Origin: Maylandia zebra
Lineage: Eukaryota > Chordata > Actinopteri > Cichliformes > Cichlidae
Length of the DNA: 64,000 nucleotides
Reading direction: 5' to 3'
NCBI RefSeq assembly: GCF_041146795.1
Contig: NC_135178.1
Coordinates: 4,532,844 to 4,596,843, forward strand
Shown: positions 1-12,010 of the stretch, in pieces
How the letters are laid out: every line of letters begins with the position of its first letter
Numbering within the stretch: the stretch's first letter is position 1
The notes under the pieces: model-generated
What the model was told of the DNA's origin: nothing
The model's input: only the letters and a program-made list of their open reading frames with translations
Databases searched by the model: none
Program-made: the position numbers and the translations under genes

Positions 1-663
1 TTAGTTAGAAAGCACCCACACTGCCCCTTGATCCATGAGCACTTTTGTCAGACACCAGTTCAGTTTTCATAAGGTATCCTGCCACCAGACTGCAGGTAAA
101 CTGTCTTAGAAGTAGGTGGTTCGATGACTCACTGTATGTGAATTTACATTAATGCAATGGGAGTCGGTAGCCTTGAGCAGCATTCAGAGTTCTATAAACA
201 TGACTATCATTCAGAGGATTATTGTTTCTTTCCTTTGGATTAGATGTAAGATTCTACCACCTGGTTTAGGGGAGGGAGGGAAAGGATCTGTTAATGGGTT
301 TATTCATGGTGGCAGGCAGACTCTGTGAATCAAGATGTTAACCTCTTAAACTCCAGCACAGACACTACTGGAGTTATGACTGTTCCACCCTCTAAAACTT
401 GACAAGGTGCCCCACAAAATATTCAATACACAATTCCTAGGAAGCGCAGGGAGACATGTCCTTAATCAGAGCTGACCTCATTTGTTTTGTAAGGTGGTAT
501 TGCCCAGTGTAATCTAATAATGTTGCACTGAGACACGAGTTACTCAAGGACAGGACGCATTAATACTTACTTTATGATAAAGTTTATATTTGCTACCCTT
601 TCTGTTATTACTTCATACTGTAGTCATTCTTCATTATACCCCTCAATACAAACATGCACTTAC
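1..663 (-). other. kcnv2 intron 1 (partial)
   Basis: This sequence follows the kcnv2 exon 1 donor. I find no reading frame resembling the pore/S6 exon on the minus strand, so it is read as intron continuing past the window edge. Nothing else is recognisable in it. Confidence 0.6.
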
Positions 664-1998
664 AGCTGCCCACCACCATGCATGAGGAATGCTGGTGAAG
701 TTTGTGTGTGGCATGTCGTGCTCCACGGTATAAACCATAGCAGAAAAGCTGAAAATGCCCATGGCGATGAAGAGGAAGAGGCAGCCCACTTGCTGGTAGC
801 ACTGTCGCAGGGTGAAGCCAAACGCCCGCAGACCCGTGGAGTGACGCGCCAGCTTCAAGATCCGAAAGATCCGCATCAGTCTCATGATCCTCAACACTTG
901 CCCCAGCTTTCCCACCTGCCCCACCGCCTGCATGTCAGCCTCATGCTTCACGTAATTATCCTGGCTGTCAAAGATCTCCAGAATGCACTGCAGATACTGA
1001 GGCAGGATTGCGATTAGGTCCACGGTGTTGAGCACGCTCCTGCTGAAGGAACTGAGGTCGGGTGTGGATATGAGACGCAGCAGGTATTCCATGGTGAAGA
1101 AGGTGATGCACATGGACTCCACGCACTCCCAGTATGTCTTGCCGCTGAGGTGACCTGAAGCAGTTCTGTACTGCATCTCCTGTACCGTGTTGAGGGTCAT
1201 GGCCACCAGGGAGATCAGGACAAACAAACTGGAGGCCACAGCCATCAGCTTGGCCTGCACAGATGAAAAAGGCTTCTCCATCAAATTCCAGATGGCTCGC
1301 CGCATCTGGCCCATGAACATGTCGTGGAACAGCTCCTCGTTCTCCTCTATCTCTATCTCTGCCTCCAGCTCCCTCTGGATTTTCAGCTGGTCGTTGAGCT
1401 CGTCCTGCCTCTCCTCGAAGGCGATGCGGCAGCAGCGGTGGGTGGTCTTGATCCTCACGCCCCAGTAGTTGATCTCCTCCAGAAAGTTGCGGGGACACAG
1501 CTCGTCCTTGATCCAGAGCACTCCCGTCCTGTAGAAGTTGAAGATGCTGTGAAAGACATCTGGGTCCCTGTCAAAGAAGTACTCGTTGCTGGTCACTATG
1601 TAGTCATCACACAGGTCCAGCTTCATGTTGTGGTCTGTGTACGTGGCCAGTCTCCCTATCCTGGTCTTGGGGTACTTCGCTGCCATCTTGTAGGCTATCT
1701 TGTAGGGCTTCCCTCCTACATTAATATTGATCACATAGTTCTTCTTGGAGGAGGAAATGTGCTTGGTGAAGCCGTATGGAGTACTGTCATCCTCTTCGTC
1801 CTCATACTCTGCATAAATGTCGTAGATGTCCCTGCTGAGCTCCTGCAGAGAGTTCCACGTTTTCACGCAGCTTTCCTTTGCTAGTGGGTAAACGATCTCA
1901 GAAGGTCTTCGATTAAGATCAGAATCTGTGACTTTGTAGTTGGGGAAGAGACTCTGTCTCCTGTTCGGTATGCTGTCCACCTTCCTGGTGCTCCCCAT
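664..1998 (-). CDS. kcnv2: Kv8.2-type potassium channel modulatory subunit, first coding exon (partial gene)
   Basis: This exon encodes 445 residues of a voltage-gated K+ channel subunit of the silent KCNV2 (Kv8.2) type. Such subunits join Kv2 channels at the plasma membrane, notably in photoreceptors. The acidic N-terminus (about 1-80) is followed by a T1 tetramerisation domain (about 87-190, with [11 protein letters not shown] and DEYFFDRDP-like residues), then S1-S5. The S4 arginine ladder, [18 protein letters not shown], lies near residues 368-386. The reading frame reaches the pre-pore Trp-Trp-Trp-Ala-Ala and meets a consensus donor (GTAAGT) at 663-658, the place where human KCNV2 is split. 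The pore (GYG) and S6 exon is absent and must lie left of position 1. I chose ATG 1998 (MGSTRK); the frame extends to 2019, but that codon is TTG. Family identity is sure; the a/b paralogue is not assigned. Confidence 0.93.
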
Positions 1999-3108
1999 CT
2001 TCCTGTGCTCCACCCTCAAAAACTACACAACACACAGAGCAGCCAGACTGACCAGCATTACTGGAGTCTAATACCCCCTTTACCTAAGAGTGGAGGACAC
2101 AAGCAGGATGCCTCATGGCCCTGTTAATGTTGCTGACTGAGAGGATCCGCATGCTTACAGGACATATAAATACCATTATCCTCTACTGAGCTGCCTGGTG
2201 ACATGATGTTGGCTGTGTAGAATATCTGAACAGATGACCAATAAGAATACATCTCGTTTTATATAAAATGTGTTTTGAAATCCCTTACTCAAGAAGTTAT
2301 ACCTGAAGGCTATGTGTGGGAAATACTACTGTATACCTTTGTTACTTGCATGCTGTCTGAATAAAACTACACTACTTTAATACAGGAAAAACTGTAGATT
2401 TCTAGTAGAAGTGTTGTTAAAAGTTCACTTCAAATTATTTGTGAGATGTTTTTGTATTGGTTTCCTATAGCAAAGGGAAACAAAGGAAGGCTAGTGCATA
2501 CATAAAAGAGGATAAAGGTTTTAAGCATTAGCCTACTTCCTGACTGGGAGGGGGTGGGGGGTGGGGGCGTTCCTCAGAAGTGAAGTGAATCAAGGTTGCA
2601 TGCCCTTAACATTAAAACATGTGGTTTTAATGTTAAAGCAGCAGACAAGCATCAGCAGCAACGCTGTGACACATTCACATAAGCAAATAGCAGGCTGAAA
2701 ATTTCTACTCAGAAGAAACAAGTGTCTCCAACATGACTTTGATTGCCATTGAATCCTCTTATTGGATATCAGATTATTGTCCTGCTGACCAATGACGGCA
2801 TTCTGCAAGACTATTGGCTTATTACAAGAGCCATAAAGTATGTCAACCCTTTATTTACCTTCCTGCTGCCAGCCACCACATGAGGGTTAAATCAATTAAG
2901 GACTGAAGTCATTAAATAAGTGACACTTAAATACCACTTTCAGACTTAAGATAGCCTTATTAGTATAATGTGTCATTAGAACAAGGGGTAAACTGGGATG
3001 ACGATGCAAACTGTAGGGTCACATCAAGTGGAAGAGAAAGGAAAAGAACATTTCAGAACAATGTTTTTTGTTGTTTGTTAAGCCACTTCACATCTGTGAA
3101 TCATTTAA
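1999..3108. other. kcnv2 upstream region
   Basis: This is the 5' flank of kcnv2 on the minus strand. It contains no supported gene. It includes a G-rich run near 2550-2570 and a 13-bp perfect inverted repeat (2606-2618 against 2624-2636, loop of 5). I could not place a TATA box or transcription start. Confidence 0.4.
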
Positions 3109-4219
3109 GAATCAGAATCAGAATCAGAATTGGTTTTATTGCCAAATGTTGAGCAGGTTTACAACATTAGGAAATTGCTGCGGTGCTTCAGTGCAAACAT
3201 ACTGTCATAAATTACGCTTAAATAGACATGAAAATAAAAATAAGAATAAGAATTAAAAGTGCTAAGTAGATAGGTATATACACGAGGGGCTCAAGAGTTG
3301 GGAGTTCGCCTTGTAATCAGAAGGTTGCCGGTTCGAGCCCCGGCTCGGACAGTCTCGGTCGTTGTGTCCTTGGGCAAGACACTTCACCCATTGCCTACTG
3401 GTGGTGGTCAGAGGGCCCGGTGGCGCCAGTGTCCGGCAGCCTCGCCTCTGTCAGTGCGCCCCAGGGTGGCTGTGGCTACATTGTAGCTGCCATCACCAGT
3501 GTGTGAATGTATGTGTGAATGGGTGGATGACTGGATATGTAAAGCGCTTTGGGGTCCTTAGGGACTAGTAAAGCGCTATACAAATACAGGCCATTTACCA
3601 TTTACACGAGTGCAGGTGGTGATCAGTGCCAAACATAGAATGATGCAGTGAACACAGCGTAGGGTCATGTGTTAGTGGTGGGAACAGTCATACGGTTATT
3701 GTTCATGAGTCCAACAGCAGAGGGGAAGAAACTGTTCTTATGGCGAGAGGTTCTGGTGCGAATGGACCGGAGCCTCCTGCCTGAGGGGAGCAGGTCAAAC
3801 AGACTGTGTCCAGGGTGAGAAGGGTCAGCTGAGATCCGAGCTGCACGCTGCAGTGTCCTGGAGGTGTACAGGTCCTGCAGAGATGGGAGTCTGCAGCCAA
3901 TCACCTTCTCAGCAGAGCGCACAACACGCTGCAGTCTCTGTTTGTCCCTGATAGTGGCTCCAGCGTACCACACGGTGATGGAGGAGGTGAGGATGGACTC
4001 GATGATTGCAGTGTAGAATTGCATCATCGTCCGTGTTGGCAGGTTGAATTTCTTCAGCTGCCTCAGGAAGTACATCCTCTGCTGGGCTTTCTTAATGACG
4101 GAGGTGATGGTGGGCTCCCACTTCAGGTCCTGGGTGATGGTGGTACCCAGGAAGCGGAATGAGTCCACAGAGGTGATGGGGGTGTCAGTCAGGATGATGG
4201 GGGGAGTGGGGCTGTGTGC
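3109..4219 (-). mobile_element. 5'-truncated Rex1/CR1-group LINE, 3' end copy
   Basis: The minus strand encodes the C-terminal part of a non-LTR retrotransposon polymerase. The peptide has FRFLGTTITQDLKWEP, KKAQQRMYFLRQLKK, ESILTSSITVWYAG and LLPSGRRLRSIRTRTSRH, which is typical of the CR1/L2/Rex1 group. The 3' end carries the hexamer tail (TGATTC)n at 3109-3139. The element is 5' truncated near 4219 and is interrupted by a SINE at 3287-3602. A related copy in the opposite orientation occurs at 7927-8292. The clade (Rex1 against other CR1-group) is inferred from sequence feel and is not proven. Confidence 0.8.
3287..3602 (+). mobile_element. tRNA-derived SINE inserted in the LINE
   Basis: The head is tRNA-like, with an A-box-like start and a clear B box (GGTTCGAGCCC at about 3330). 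A conserved body follows, then a tail with paired AAAGCGCT blocks, as in fish SINEs whose 3' end mimics an L2-type LINE. It is flanked by the direct repeat TACACGAG (3279-3286 and 3603-3610), a target-site duplication. A highly similar copy lies in reverse at 7152-7478. Confidence 0.85.
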
Positions 4220-4867
4220 TTAAGTATATGAAAGGCACCCAATTCGAGGGATAAACCAATAATGTGTCTACACATACGAGACAACTCAACAGAAAACTCA
4301 TTTTAAATTGTTGCAATAGCACATAATTTGTTGAGCATTGATTAACATTATCTGAAAGTCATGTCCTTGGTGCAAATTGTTGTCAGTATGTACAGTGCAG
4401 TTCAGCAGAGAGGTACAACGGTGAGTGTCAACAGGAATCTGTAAAACACAGCTCTGCCGTGATTTGAGACTGAGATCATTGTGATAGGATCATCTTGAGA
4501 AAGAAGAGAACAAAAGGCAACCAACATCCAAGGAAAAACATTTCTAATATCCTTTAAGAAGCCTGGAGAACTAGCCCTAAAGAGTACTTAAAGAAACTAT
4601 AAGAAAGCTTTCACAGGAGAGTTCAGGCTGTGTTGAAGAATAAAGGTGGCCATGCCAATTATTGACTTTCAAGCTTGCTAGAATTCCACAAACTGTTTTT
4701 GTCTTATCTGCTGTATTTTGATGTGTGTTTGCATGTTTCAATAAATCCCTGCACCTCTTTCTCATTTTCCCAGCAAAACATAAAGAAATGAGAGGCAGCT
4801 CTTGCCTTTTAAGGAGGAAATAATGTGGTTAATTTTTACTATGACCTTCACTCTGACATGGTGACAA
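4220..4867. other. spacer between LINE fragments
   Basis: This is about 650 bases of AT-rich sequence between the minus- and plus-oriented LINE pieces. I see no gene, RNA or recognisable repeat in it. Confidence 0.4.
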
Positions 4868-5213
4868 ACATTACCTACCTACAGACCGAGTCACTCCCGG
4901 ACCATCAGCACCGGCTCCCCTCAGGGTTGTGTTCTTTCTCCTCTGCTCTTCTCCCTGTATACTAACTGCTGCACCTCCACCCACCAGTCTGTCAAGCGAA
5001 TCAAGTTTGCAGATGACACCACCGTTATTGGACTCATCTCGGACGGGGATGAGTCTGCCTACAGGAGGGAGGTTGAACGTCTGGTGTCCTGGTGCAGCCA
5101 CAACAACCTGGTGCTGAATGCCCAGAAGACAGTGGAGATTATTGTGGACTTCAGGAAGCACACAGCTCCACTCCCCCCCATCATCCTGACTGACACCCCC
5201 ATCACCCCCAGTT
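4868..5213 (+). mobile_element. Rex1/CR1-group LINE fragment A (reverse transcriptase core)
   Basis: The plus strand reads TGSPQGCVLSPLLFSLYTN followed by IKFADDTTVIGLISDG and LVSWCSHNNLVLNAQKT. This is the palm of a LINE reverse transcriptase including the F-A-D-D catalytic box. The fragment stops abruptly after ILTDTPITP, where L2-like sequence begins. Its own 3' end reappears at 7927-8292, with roughly 400 bp of the coding region missing between. Confidence 0.8.
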
Positions 5214-6089
5214 AACTTCAATAATTACTTCCTCCAAACCATCAACGTGTCTTTTAGACCCCATTCCTACAAAACTGCTCAAAGAAGTCCTGCCATTAAT
5301 TAATTCTTCAATCTTAAATATGATCAACCTATCTCTAATAATCAGCTATGTACCACAGGCCTTCAAGCTGGCTGTAGTTAAACCTTTACTCAAAAAGCCA
5401 TCTCTAGACCCAGCAGTCTTAGCTAATTATAGTCCAATCTCCAACCTTCCTTTCATATCAAACATCCTTGAAAGAGTAGTTGTCAAACAGCTAACAGATC
5501 ATCTGCAGAGGAATGGTTTATTTGAAGAGTTTCAGTCAGGTTTCAGAGCTCATCACAGCACAGAAACAGCTTTAGTGAAGGTTACAAATGATCTTCTTAT
5601 GGCCTCTGACAGTGGACTCATCTCTGTGCTTGTCCTGCTAGACCTCAGCGCAGCGTTCGATACTGTCGACCATAATATCCTATTAGAGCGATTAGAACAT
5701 GCTGTAGGTATTACAGGTACTGCACTGCAGTGGTTTGTATCATATCTATCTAATAGACTCCAGTTTGTGCATGTAAATGGAGAGTCCTCTTCACACACTG
5801 AGGTTAATTATGGAGTTCCACAGGGTTCAGTGCTAGGACCAATTCTGTTTACATTATACATGCTTCCCTTAGGCAGCATCATTAGAAGACATAGCATACA
5901 TTTTCACTGCTATGCTGATGACACCCAGCTCTATCTGTCCATGGAGCCAGATAACACACACCAATGAGTTAAACTGCAGGAATGTCTTAAAGACATAAAG
6001 ACCTGGATGGCCGCTAACGTTCTGCTTCTTAATTCAGATAAAACTGAGGTTATTGTACTCGGCCCTGAAAATCTTAGAAATATGGTATC

Positions 6090-6780
6090 TGAAGGAAACG
6101 GTTTCCAAGGCCTAATCCGTGGATCGACTTCCTTCGAGACGTCTATCAGCAGAGAATGTACCTTCACCTATCAGCAGAGAATGTCCCTTAGTCTGTAACA
6201 CAGTCAAATATATTCTCAAGCAATATTCAAGCATGCCATTCAGCGTGTTAGTACGAGCTCGGGAGCAGCTTGGGAGAACAAGAAAACAGAGACTGCTTCA
6301 GATTGTCTTCCCAAATTGACTCAACTTTATTCACAAGTACAACAGTTTATATAGAGGGTAAAATTCATGAGACAGCAGATTATCAGTTTAAACCAGTACA
6401 GACCAAGATAAGGGAGTGTCTTCCTGCCCTTGGGTGAAGAAGCATCCTTTGTGTAGTGTATCAGTTCAGCTACAATTGTGATTATCTCAGCGACATATTT
6501 TCAAGGCACAAAACAAAGAGTTCTTTCATTAGTGAAATCTGAAACAAACCATTTGGCCTTCAACAGGCGTCTAAAAGATTAAGAAACTAATGTAGCTGAG
6601 GGAGTGATCTCTGTGGTATTTCAACCTTGTACCAGCCTGTGATTCTCACACATCAATTCTTGGGTCAAAGAGAAAAATAACTAAAACAAAGGGGCCTTAT
6701 TGAATGACAGAGTTTTCCTGCATAATGTCACTATAAAACAATATCCAGTAAATGCTACCATGGTACTAAAATACCTAACA
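6090..6780 (-). mobile_element. Solo LTR of an LTR retroelement
   Basis: This 691-bp block starts with TG and ends with CA. It is flanked by the 5-bp direct repeat GTATC (6085-6089 and 6781-6785), and the L2 LINE sequence resumes directly on the far side. On the minus strand a TATATAAA box (6353-6346) is followed by AATAAA (6331-6326), as in LTR promoter and polyadenylation regions, which gives the orientation. No internal coding region is present, so it is a fossil left by LTR-LTR recombination. Family (Gypsy or ERV type) is undetermined. It is younger than the L2 insertion. Confidence 0.8.
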
Positions 6781-7151
6781 GTATCTAACCAGATTCTTAC
6801 TCTGGATGGCATTACCTTGGCCTCCAGTAACGCTGTGAGGAACCTTGGAGTCATTTTTGACCCGGACATGTCCTTCAACGCACATATTAAACAAATATGT
6901 AAGACTGCGTTCTTCCATTTGCGCAACATCTCTAAAATTAGAAATATCCTGTCTCAGAGTGACGCTGAAAAACTAGTTCATGCATTTATTACTTCCAGGC
7001 TGGACTACTGTAATTCATTATTATCAGGAAGTCCAAAAAACGCACTGAAAAGCCTTCAGCTAATCCAAAATGCTGCAGCAAGAGTCCTGACAGGGACTAG
7101 AAAGAGAGAGCAGATTTCTCCTGTTTTGGCTTCCCTTCATTGGCTTCCTGT

Positions 7152-7478
7152 TAAATGGTAAATGGCCTGTATTTATATAGCGCTTTACTAGTCCCTAAGG
7201 ACCCCAAAGCGCTTTACATATCCAGTCATCCACCCATTCACGCACACATTCACACACTGGTGATGGCAGCTACATTGTAGCCACAGCCACCCTGGGGCGC
7301 ACTGACAGAGGCGAGGCTGCCGGACACTGGCGCCACCGGGCCCTCTGACCACCACCAGTAGGCAACGGGTGAAGTGTCTTGCCCAAGGACACAACGACCA
7401 AGACTGTCCAAGCCGGGGCTCGAACCGGCAACCTTCTGATTACAAGGCGAACGCCCAACTCTTGAGCCACAATCGCCC
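7152..7478 (-). mobile_element. tRNA-derived SINE inserted in the L2 LINE
   Basis: This is a reverse-oriented copy of the SINE at 3287-3602, matching along nearly its whole length. It includes the B box GGTTCGAGCCC on the minus strand and the AAAGCGCT tail at the left. It has a slightly fuller tRNA-like head than the other copy. It splits the L2 coding sequence after the peptide LHWLPVK. I see no clear target-site duplication. Confidence 0.85.
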
Positions 7479-7926
7479 AGAATTGAATTCAAAATCCTGC
7501 TCCTCACATACAAGGTCTTAAATAATCAGGCCCCATCTTATCTTAATGACCTTGTAGTACCATATCACCCTATTAGAGCACTTCGCTCTCGCTCTGCAGG
7601 CCTACTTGTTGTTCCTAGAGTATTTAAAAGTAGAATGGGAGGCAGAGCCTTCAGTTTTCAGGCCCCTCTTCTGTGGAACCAGCTTCCAGTTTGGATTCGG
7701 GAGACAGACACTATCTCTACTTTTAAGATTAGGCTTCAAACTTTCCTTTTTGCTAAAGCATATAGTTAGGGCTGGACCAGGTGACCCTGAATCCTCCCTT
7801 AGTTATGCTGCAATAGACGTAGGCTGCCGGGGGATTCCCATGATGCATTGAGTTTTTCCTTTCCAGTCACCTTTCTCACTCACTATGTGTTAACAGACCT
7901 CTCTGCATTGAATCATATCTGTTATT

Positions 7927-8292
7927 AGGCAGGAGGCTCCGGTCCATTCGCACCAGAACCTCTCGCCATAAGAACAGTTTCTTCCCCTCTGCTGTCGGAC
8001 ACATGAACAATAACCGTATGACTGTTCCCACCACTAACACATGACCCTACGCTGTGTTCACTGCATCATTCCATGTTTGGCACTGATCACCACCTGCACT
8101 CATGTATATATCATGTATATATCTATCTACTTAGCACTTTTAATTCTTATTCTCATTTTTATTTTCATGTCTATTTAAGCGTAATTTATGACAGTATGTT
8201 TGCACTGAAGCACCGCAGCAATTTCCTAATGTTGTAAACCCGCTCAACATTTGGCAATAAAACCCTTTCTGATTCTGATTCTGATTCTGATA
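7927..8292 (+). mobile_element. Rex1/CR1-group LINE fragment B (3' end)
   Basis: This fragment matches the 3' end of the minus-strand copy at 3109-4219 (without its SINE). It holds the last coding part (Arg/Ser/Thr-rich), the 3' UTR and the terminal (CTGATT)n hexamers at about 8266-8291. With fragment A it represents one plus-oriented LINE that has been interrupted and partly deleted. Confidence 0.8.
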
Positions 8293-10899
8293 TATATACA
8301 TATCTTTCAGTGATTTTATCACAAAACCATTTATGCAACTGTCTGCTGAATAAATCCAAATGTCTTTCCTGTAAATATCACGTGTGGCCGTAGTGAGTCC
8401 TCTTTTACAGTATTGCTGAAATTTCTAACTTACAATGTGGTGATTAAAAATGATGGATTGTCATAGAATTTAATATTTCAGAATAAATGTGATAAAGATC
8501 CAAAAGGATTTAAATGGAAAGAATTTAAATTAAAGTTGTCCAACATAGTGACAAACATAGCTAGCAAACATAATCGGTCATACTTCTTTGTACTTTTCAT
8601 TTACAGCTGAATCTCCCTATTGATCCAGTTCATGATACAAGATGCTAAAACAAAACAACTTTTTACTTGCAAATCTGGGGATTAATATGACCCCCCACAC
8701 CCCAAAGCCTATGCTTTGTTGTCAATCACAAATGTCCACAAGATCATATTTAGTCCCTTTAAAGCTGTTTAGCAGAGCAAGAATGCAGGTTTTAATCTGC
8801 CCTGTAGCTTTTTTAAAGCCTCCGGTCATATACATTCCTTGTTATTTAAATTCAAACACAGATTGTTCAGCCACAGTAAATGCTGGCGTTTGACCTTTGA
8901 AGGTGTTATTACATAATTTCAAAGTGAACAACTTTGCAATCTGCAAACTCCACAGCAGATTATACTTTATGGTATACCTTTTTCGCAGTGTCAGTTTTGG
9001 TGTCAATATTTTTTTTTAGGTACAGTGAGGTACAACAACCTAATCTTATTTTCTCACTTGCATGTGTGAATTGTACACATGTTCATATTCCAGTTTGTTA
9101 AAAAGAGTTAGATTTTGTTGCTGCCTCAAATAAAAAAGAAAACAAAACGGAACAACAACAAAACCCCATCAAAATATTTATTTATCTGTTTTACATTGTG
9201 TAGTATGGGGGAAGGGGGCAGAGTGCTCTGCTAAATGTTGCTTTTTACTAAGAATTTTTATTTTTTACATTTAGATGACTGGCTTCTCCCGCTTCTGCTG
9301 TGCACAGGTTATTTTACCTCTAGTATTCATGAAGTAGCTTTGGAGATATTTCAGATATTTTTATTTTCTGGTTTGAAGCCTTGAAAGAATTATTGCAATG
9401 ATTCCCAACAATACATCATTTTCAGAGACAATTTAACACATCACAATAGGAAACAGAATAATCAAATTAATGGCGCTTCGACTTTGAGATCTGATTGCTT
9501 GTGTGTGACAGAATCAAGTCATCAGTAATGTTATTAGTAACACCACTTTTCTGTGTTCGTCAGTAAAAAATACTGAGTAGATACCGATTAGGAATAGATT
9601 AGATTATCAGTGATACTCAAATGCAATCACAGGAAAATAATGGTTAACTTGTGCATTCCTCAGGCATCCTCTCACTCTCCAAGACTGAGGTAAAAAGTCC
9701 ACTGCCCTCACTCCTGGGCATCTCACTATCTCCACAGATATGTCGTGTGGACCAACTGCTTTGTCTTGACATGTGTGAAACTTCCTGATTCACTCATTTT
9801 TCTCCATCTGTCCTCTGATGAATTTTCTTCATTCATCAGCTCCTCAAAATACTACTTCCATCTTCTTGAGACAGCTTGTCAGAGCTAATTCTACTTATTA
9901 ATTACACGTGTGCTTTCGCTGCTGAGACACACAAGTGAATTACACTGCTCTTATATTGCCAGGGTTGTTGACTGATTATTGGAGGGCTGTCCTGACATGT
10001 AGGTTGAACACCATTTATGTGCTTAAGGTTCAGCTTGTTCTGTATCAGGCTGGCAACTCATCATTTATGGTATTCCCTTTTCCCCTATGGCCAAATCCAT
10101 CACTTGTTAGAGATGAGTTCTTGTGGTAGAAACTTTGAAAAAGAGAAGAAGAAGAAACTACAATGAGTCAATATTATTTTAGAAACAAAGCACACATAAA
10201 TTTTGATCAGCTTACGTTTCTGAACACATTCAAATCACGTTTGTTACTTAACCACCTCACCAAAAACTACAGCGGGGTCGCACAGTGGGGCCTGACAGCA
10301 CTGTGAGCTCTGTCAAGTTAGTTACACTAGAATAAAAGATTATATGATTGTAAGAAAATAAAAGTGTTTTATTTCCAATATGCAGACAAAAAAAATGAAG
10401 ACTGAAGGTCTAATTAATATTTTTATGCAAAATCGGCTTACATGTAAAAAGGTTTCTGTCGGCTGGCCCCAAAGGTGTGACTTCCGGGCTTGATTGGCAA
10501 ACTGAGGAGATGTGCATTAAACGGAGGTGGTGATTTATATATATATATTTTTTTTATTTTCTTAGCGGTGCAGAGCATCTTCTGTATTTTATTACCAATG
10601 AAATAGTTATTGTTATAAAGATAAACTAAATTATTTGATAATTTATTTATTCTTAAGGAAACTCTAACAGCAACGGCCACTATATATTATTTTGAAACGC
10701 CCAACCGGAACTTATTTAAGCAATTACCTCGTTTGCTAAGAAAACGCTGTTTTTTTAAAGGGAAACCAAGGTTGTTGAGGTCTGTGGTGGGCATAGCAGG
10801 TGGAAGGTAGGTGTAAACTAATTTTTGCACTATAGCTGTCCAGTTACCACAGATGTTCTCAGTCTTTAATTTTTTCTTGTTTCGGAGCTTATCGCTGGG
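8293..10899. other. intergenic, no gene seen
   Basis: This is AT-rich sequence between the repeat block and the tmem150a promoter. The short open frames show no family motifs, no splice-site support and no composition bias. No clear repeat or RNA gene is visible. Confidence 0.5.
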
Positions 10900-11247
10900 G
10901 TTAGCGGAAACCGAGATGCGTGCAGGTGTCAAGTCAAACGAACTGGTAAAGTGCGAGCTAACTAGCTAGCTAGGCTGAAGCTAGCGAGGCTAACGGTTGG
11001 ATTTCCGCGGTTCGCAAAGAAGGCTGCCGTGCTCCGGGATCTTACTGCCTTTGGTTGGCCGGAGTAGACAGTGGAAAAGTTAGTGTTGTTGGCTGTTCGC
11101 AAAAAACATACTGTCACGGTTGTATTTTGCCTTTTATAAGTACAGTGGCGAATATTTGCTGTGAGTGGCTGCGGGCGGTAAGGGGGGCATTTCCTTTACA
11201 TAGACGGTTCTGTTCAGTATGCTAAAGTCCTTCTCCGTAGAGGCGAG
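10900..11247 (+). promoter_or_regulatory. probable tmem150a promoter and non-coding first exon
   Basis: The sequence becomes locally richer in CG dinucleotides (for example TTTCCGCGGTTCGC at about 11000). It ends in a good splice donor, GAGGCGAG|GTAAGA, at 11247/11248. The first coding exon at 12839 lies downstream, so this is read as the promoter and 5' UTR exon. It is inferred; no TATA box was found. Confidence 0.45.
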
Positions 11248-11794
11248 GTAAGAATAATAAAAGGCCAGTCATCCTCTTCATTACAGCATATTTTACGATG
11301 TTACATTTATAAATGCTAACTTTTAGTAGTTTTTCATAATTAAAATTACTTGTATGAGTAAGTATGTATGTTGTGAAGCCAATTGGTCTCGTCAAACAGG
11401 CAAGTTGTGTTTGGCAAATGCTAAAAGATAGGAAACCTAAATGAGTGATTTGGGATTTTTTTTAATTTATTTTTTTAAGTTGTAGAGTTTTGTAATTGCA
11501 AATGGTAGGGTGTAGTCACTGTGGGAAGTTTTATTATTATTGTTGTTGTTGTTACATTACATAGTAGAAAAAGAACAATTTTAACACTGCTTCATTTGTG
11601 GGTTCAACCCTTCTTTGGGTACAAGAGCTTCTACTCCATCTAATGCCACTGTATAGTCCCTCTGAGCTAAGGGCACACTTGTAACTGTACCCTGTGTAAA
11701 GTGATACACATCTGTGTTGGGGCATGCTTTCCTCCACCACACAGCTGACCTTGACCAAGTCTACATTCTCAAAAGAAGAAGAAGAAGAAAGAAG

Positions 11795-12010
11795 AAGAAA
11801 GTGTGTACATTATTGAGCCCCGTGGGGAAATTGCTCTCTGCATTTAACCCATTCACTCAGTGAAGCAGTGGGCAGCCATTGGGCGCCCGGGGAGCAGTGT
11901 GTAGGGACGGTACCTTGCTCAGGGGTACCTCAGGGTAGCTGTTAAGGGGAATCGAACCCCCGACCTTCCGATCATGGGGCAACCACTCTACCTACTGAGC
12001 TATCCCTGGG
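11795..12010 (-). mobile_element. tRNA-derived SINE in tmem150a 5' intron
   Basis: The minus strand begins with a very tRNA-like head: TAGCTCAGTAGGTAGAG as A box and GGTTCGATTCC as B box. A typical fish SINE body follows (the CCCACTGCTTCACTGAGTGAATGGG region) and GGGTTAAATGCAGAG. An (AAG)n-rich tract sits at the left boundary. The tRNA-like part is the SINE head, not a functional tRNA gene. Confidence 0.8.

Larger units (their letters stand above)
5214..7926 (+). mobile_element. L2/Maui-like LINE, truncated and interrupted
   Basis: Pieces of an L2-clade LINE reverse transcriptase run along the plus strand. They include [64 protein letters not shown] and [13 protein letters not shown] (catalytic Y-A-D-D), then VRNLGVIFDPDMSFNAHIKQ and LDYCNSLLSG. 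It is interrupted by a solo LTR (6090-6780) and a SINE (7152-7478). It lacks the usual L2 3' tail, because at 7926 it changes abruptly into Rex1-type 3' sequence. It has several stops and is not coding-competent. Confidence 0.85.

Noticed and set aside
574-1884. Long open frames on the plus strand opposite kcnv2
   Set aside because: They are antisense shadows of the conserved kcnv2 coding exon and have no motifs or splice support of their own.
1999-2019. A longer kcnv2 start at 2019
   Set aside because: The codon at 2019 is TTG. The first ATG in frame is at 1998, which I used.
11945-12005. A possible tRNA gene on the minus strand
   Set aside because: A and B boxes are present, but the sequence continues into a typical SINE body, and no clean cloverleaf ends can be drawn.
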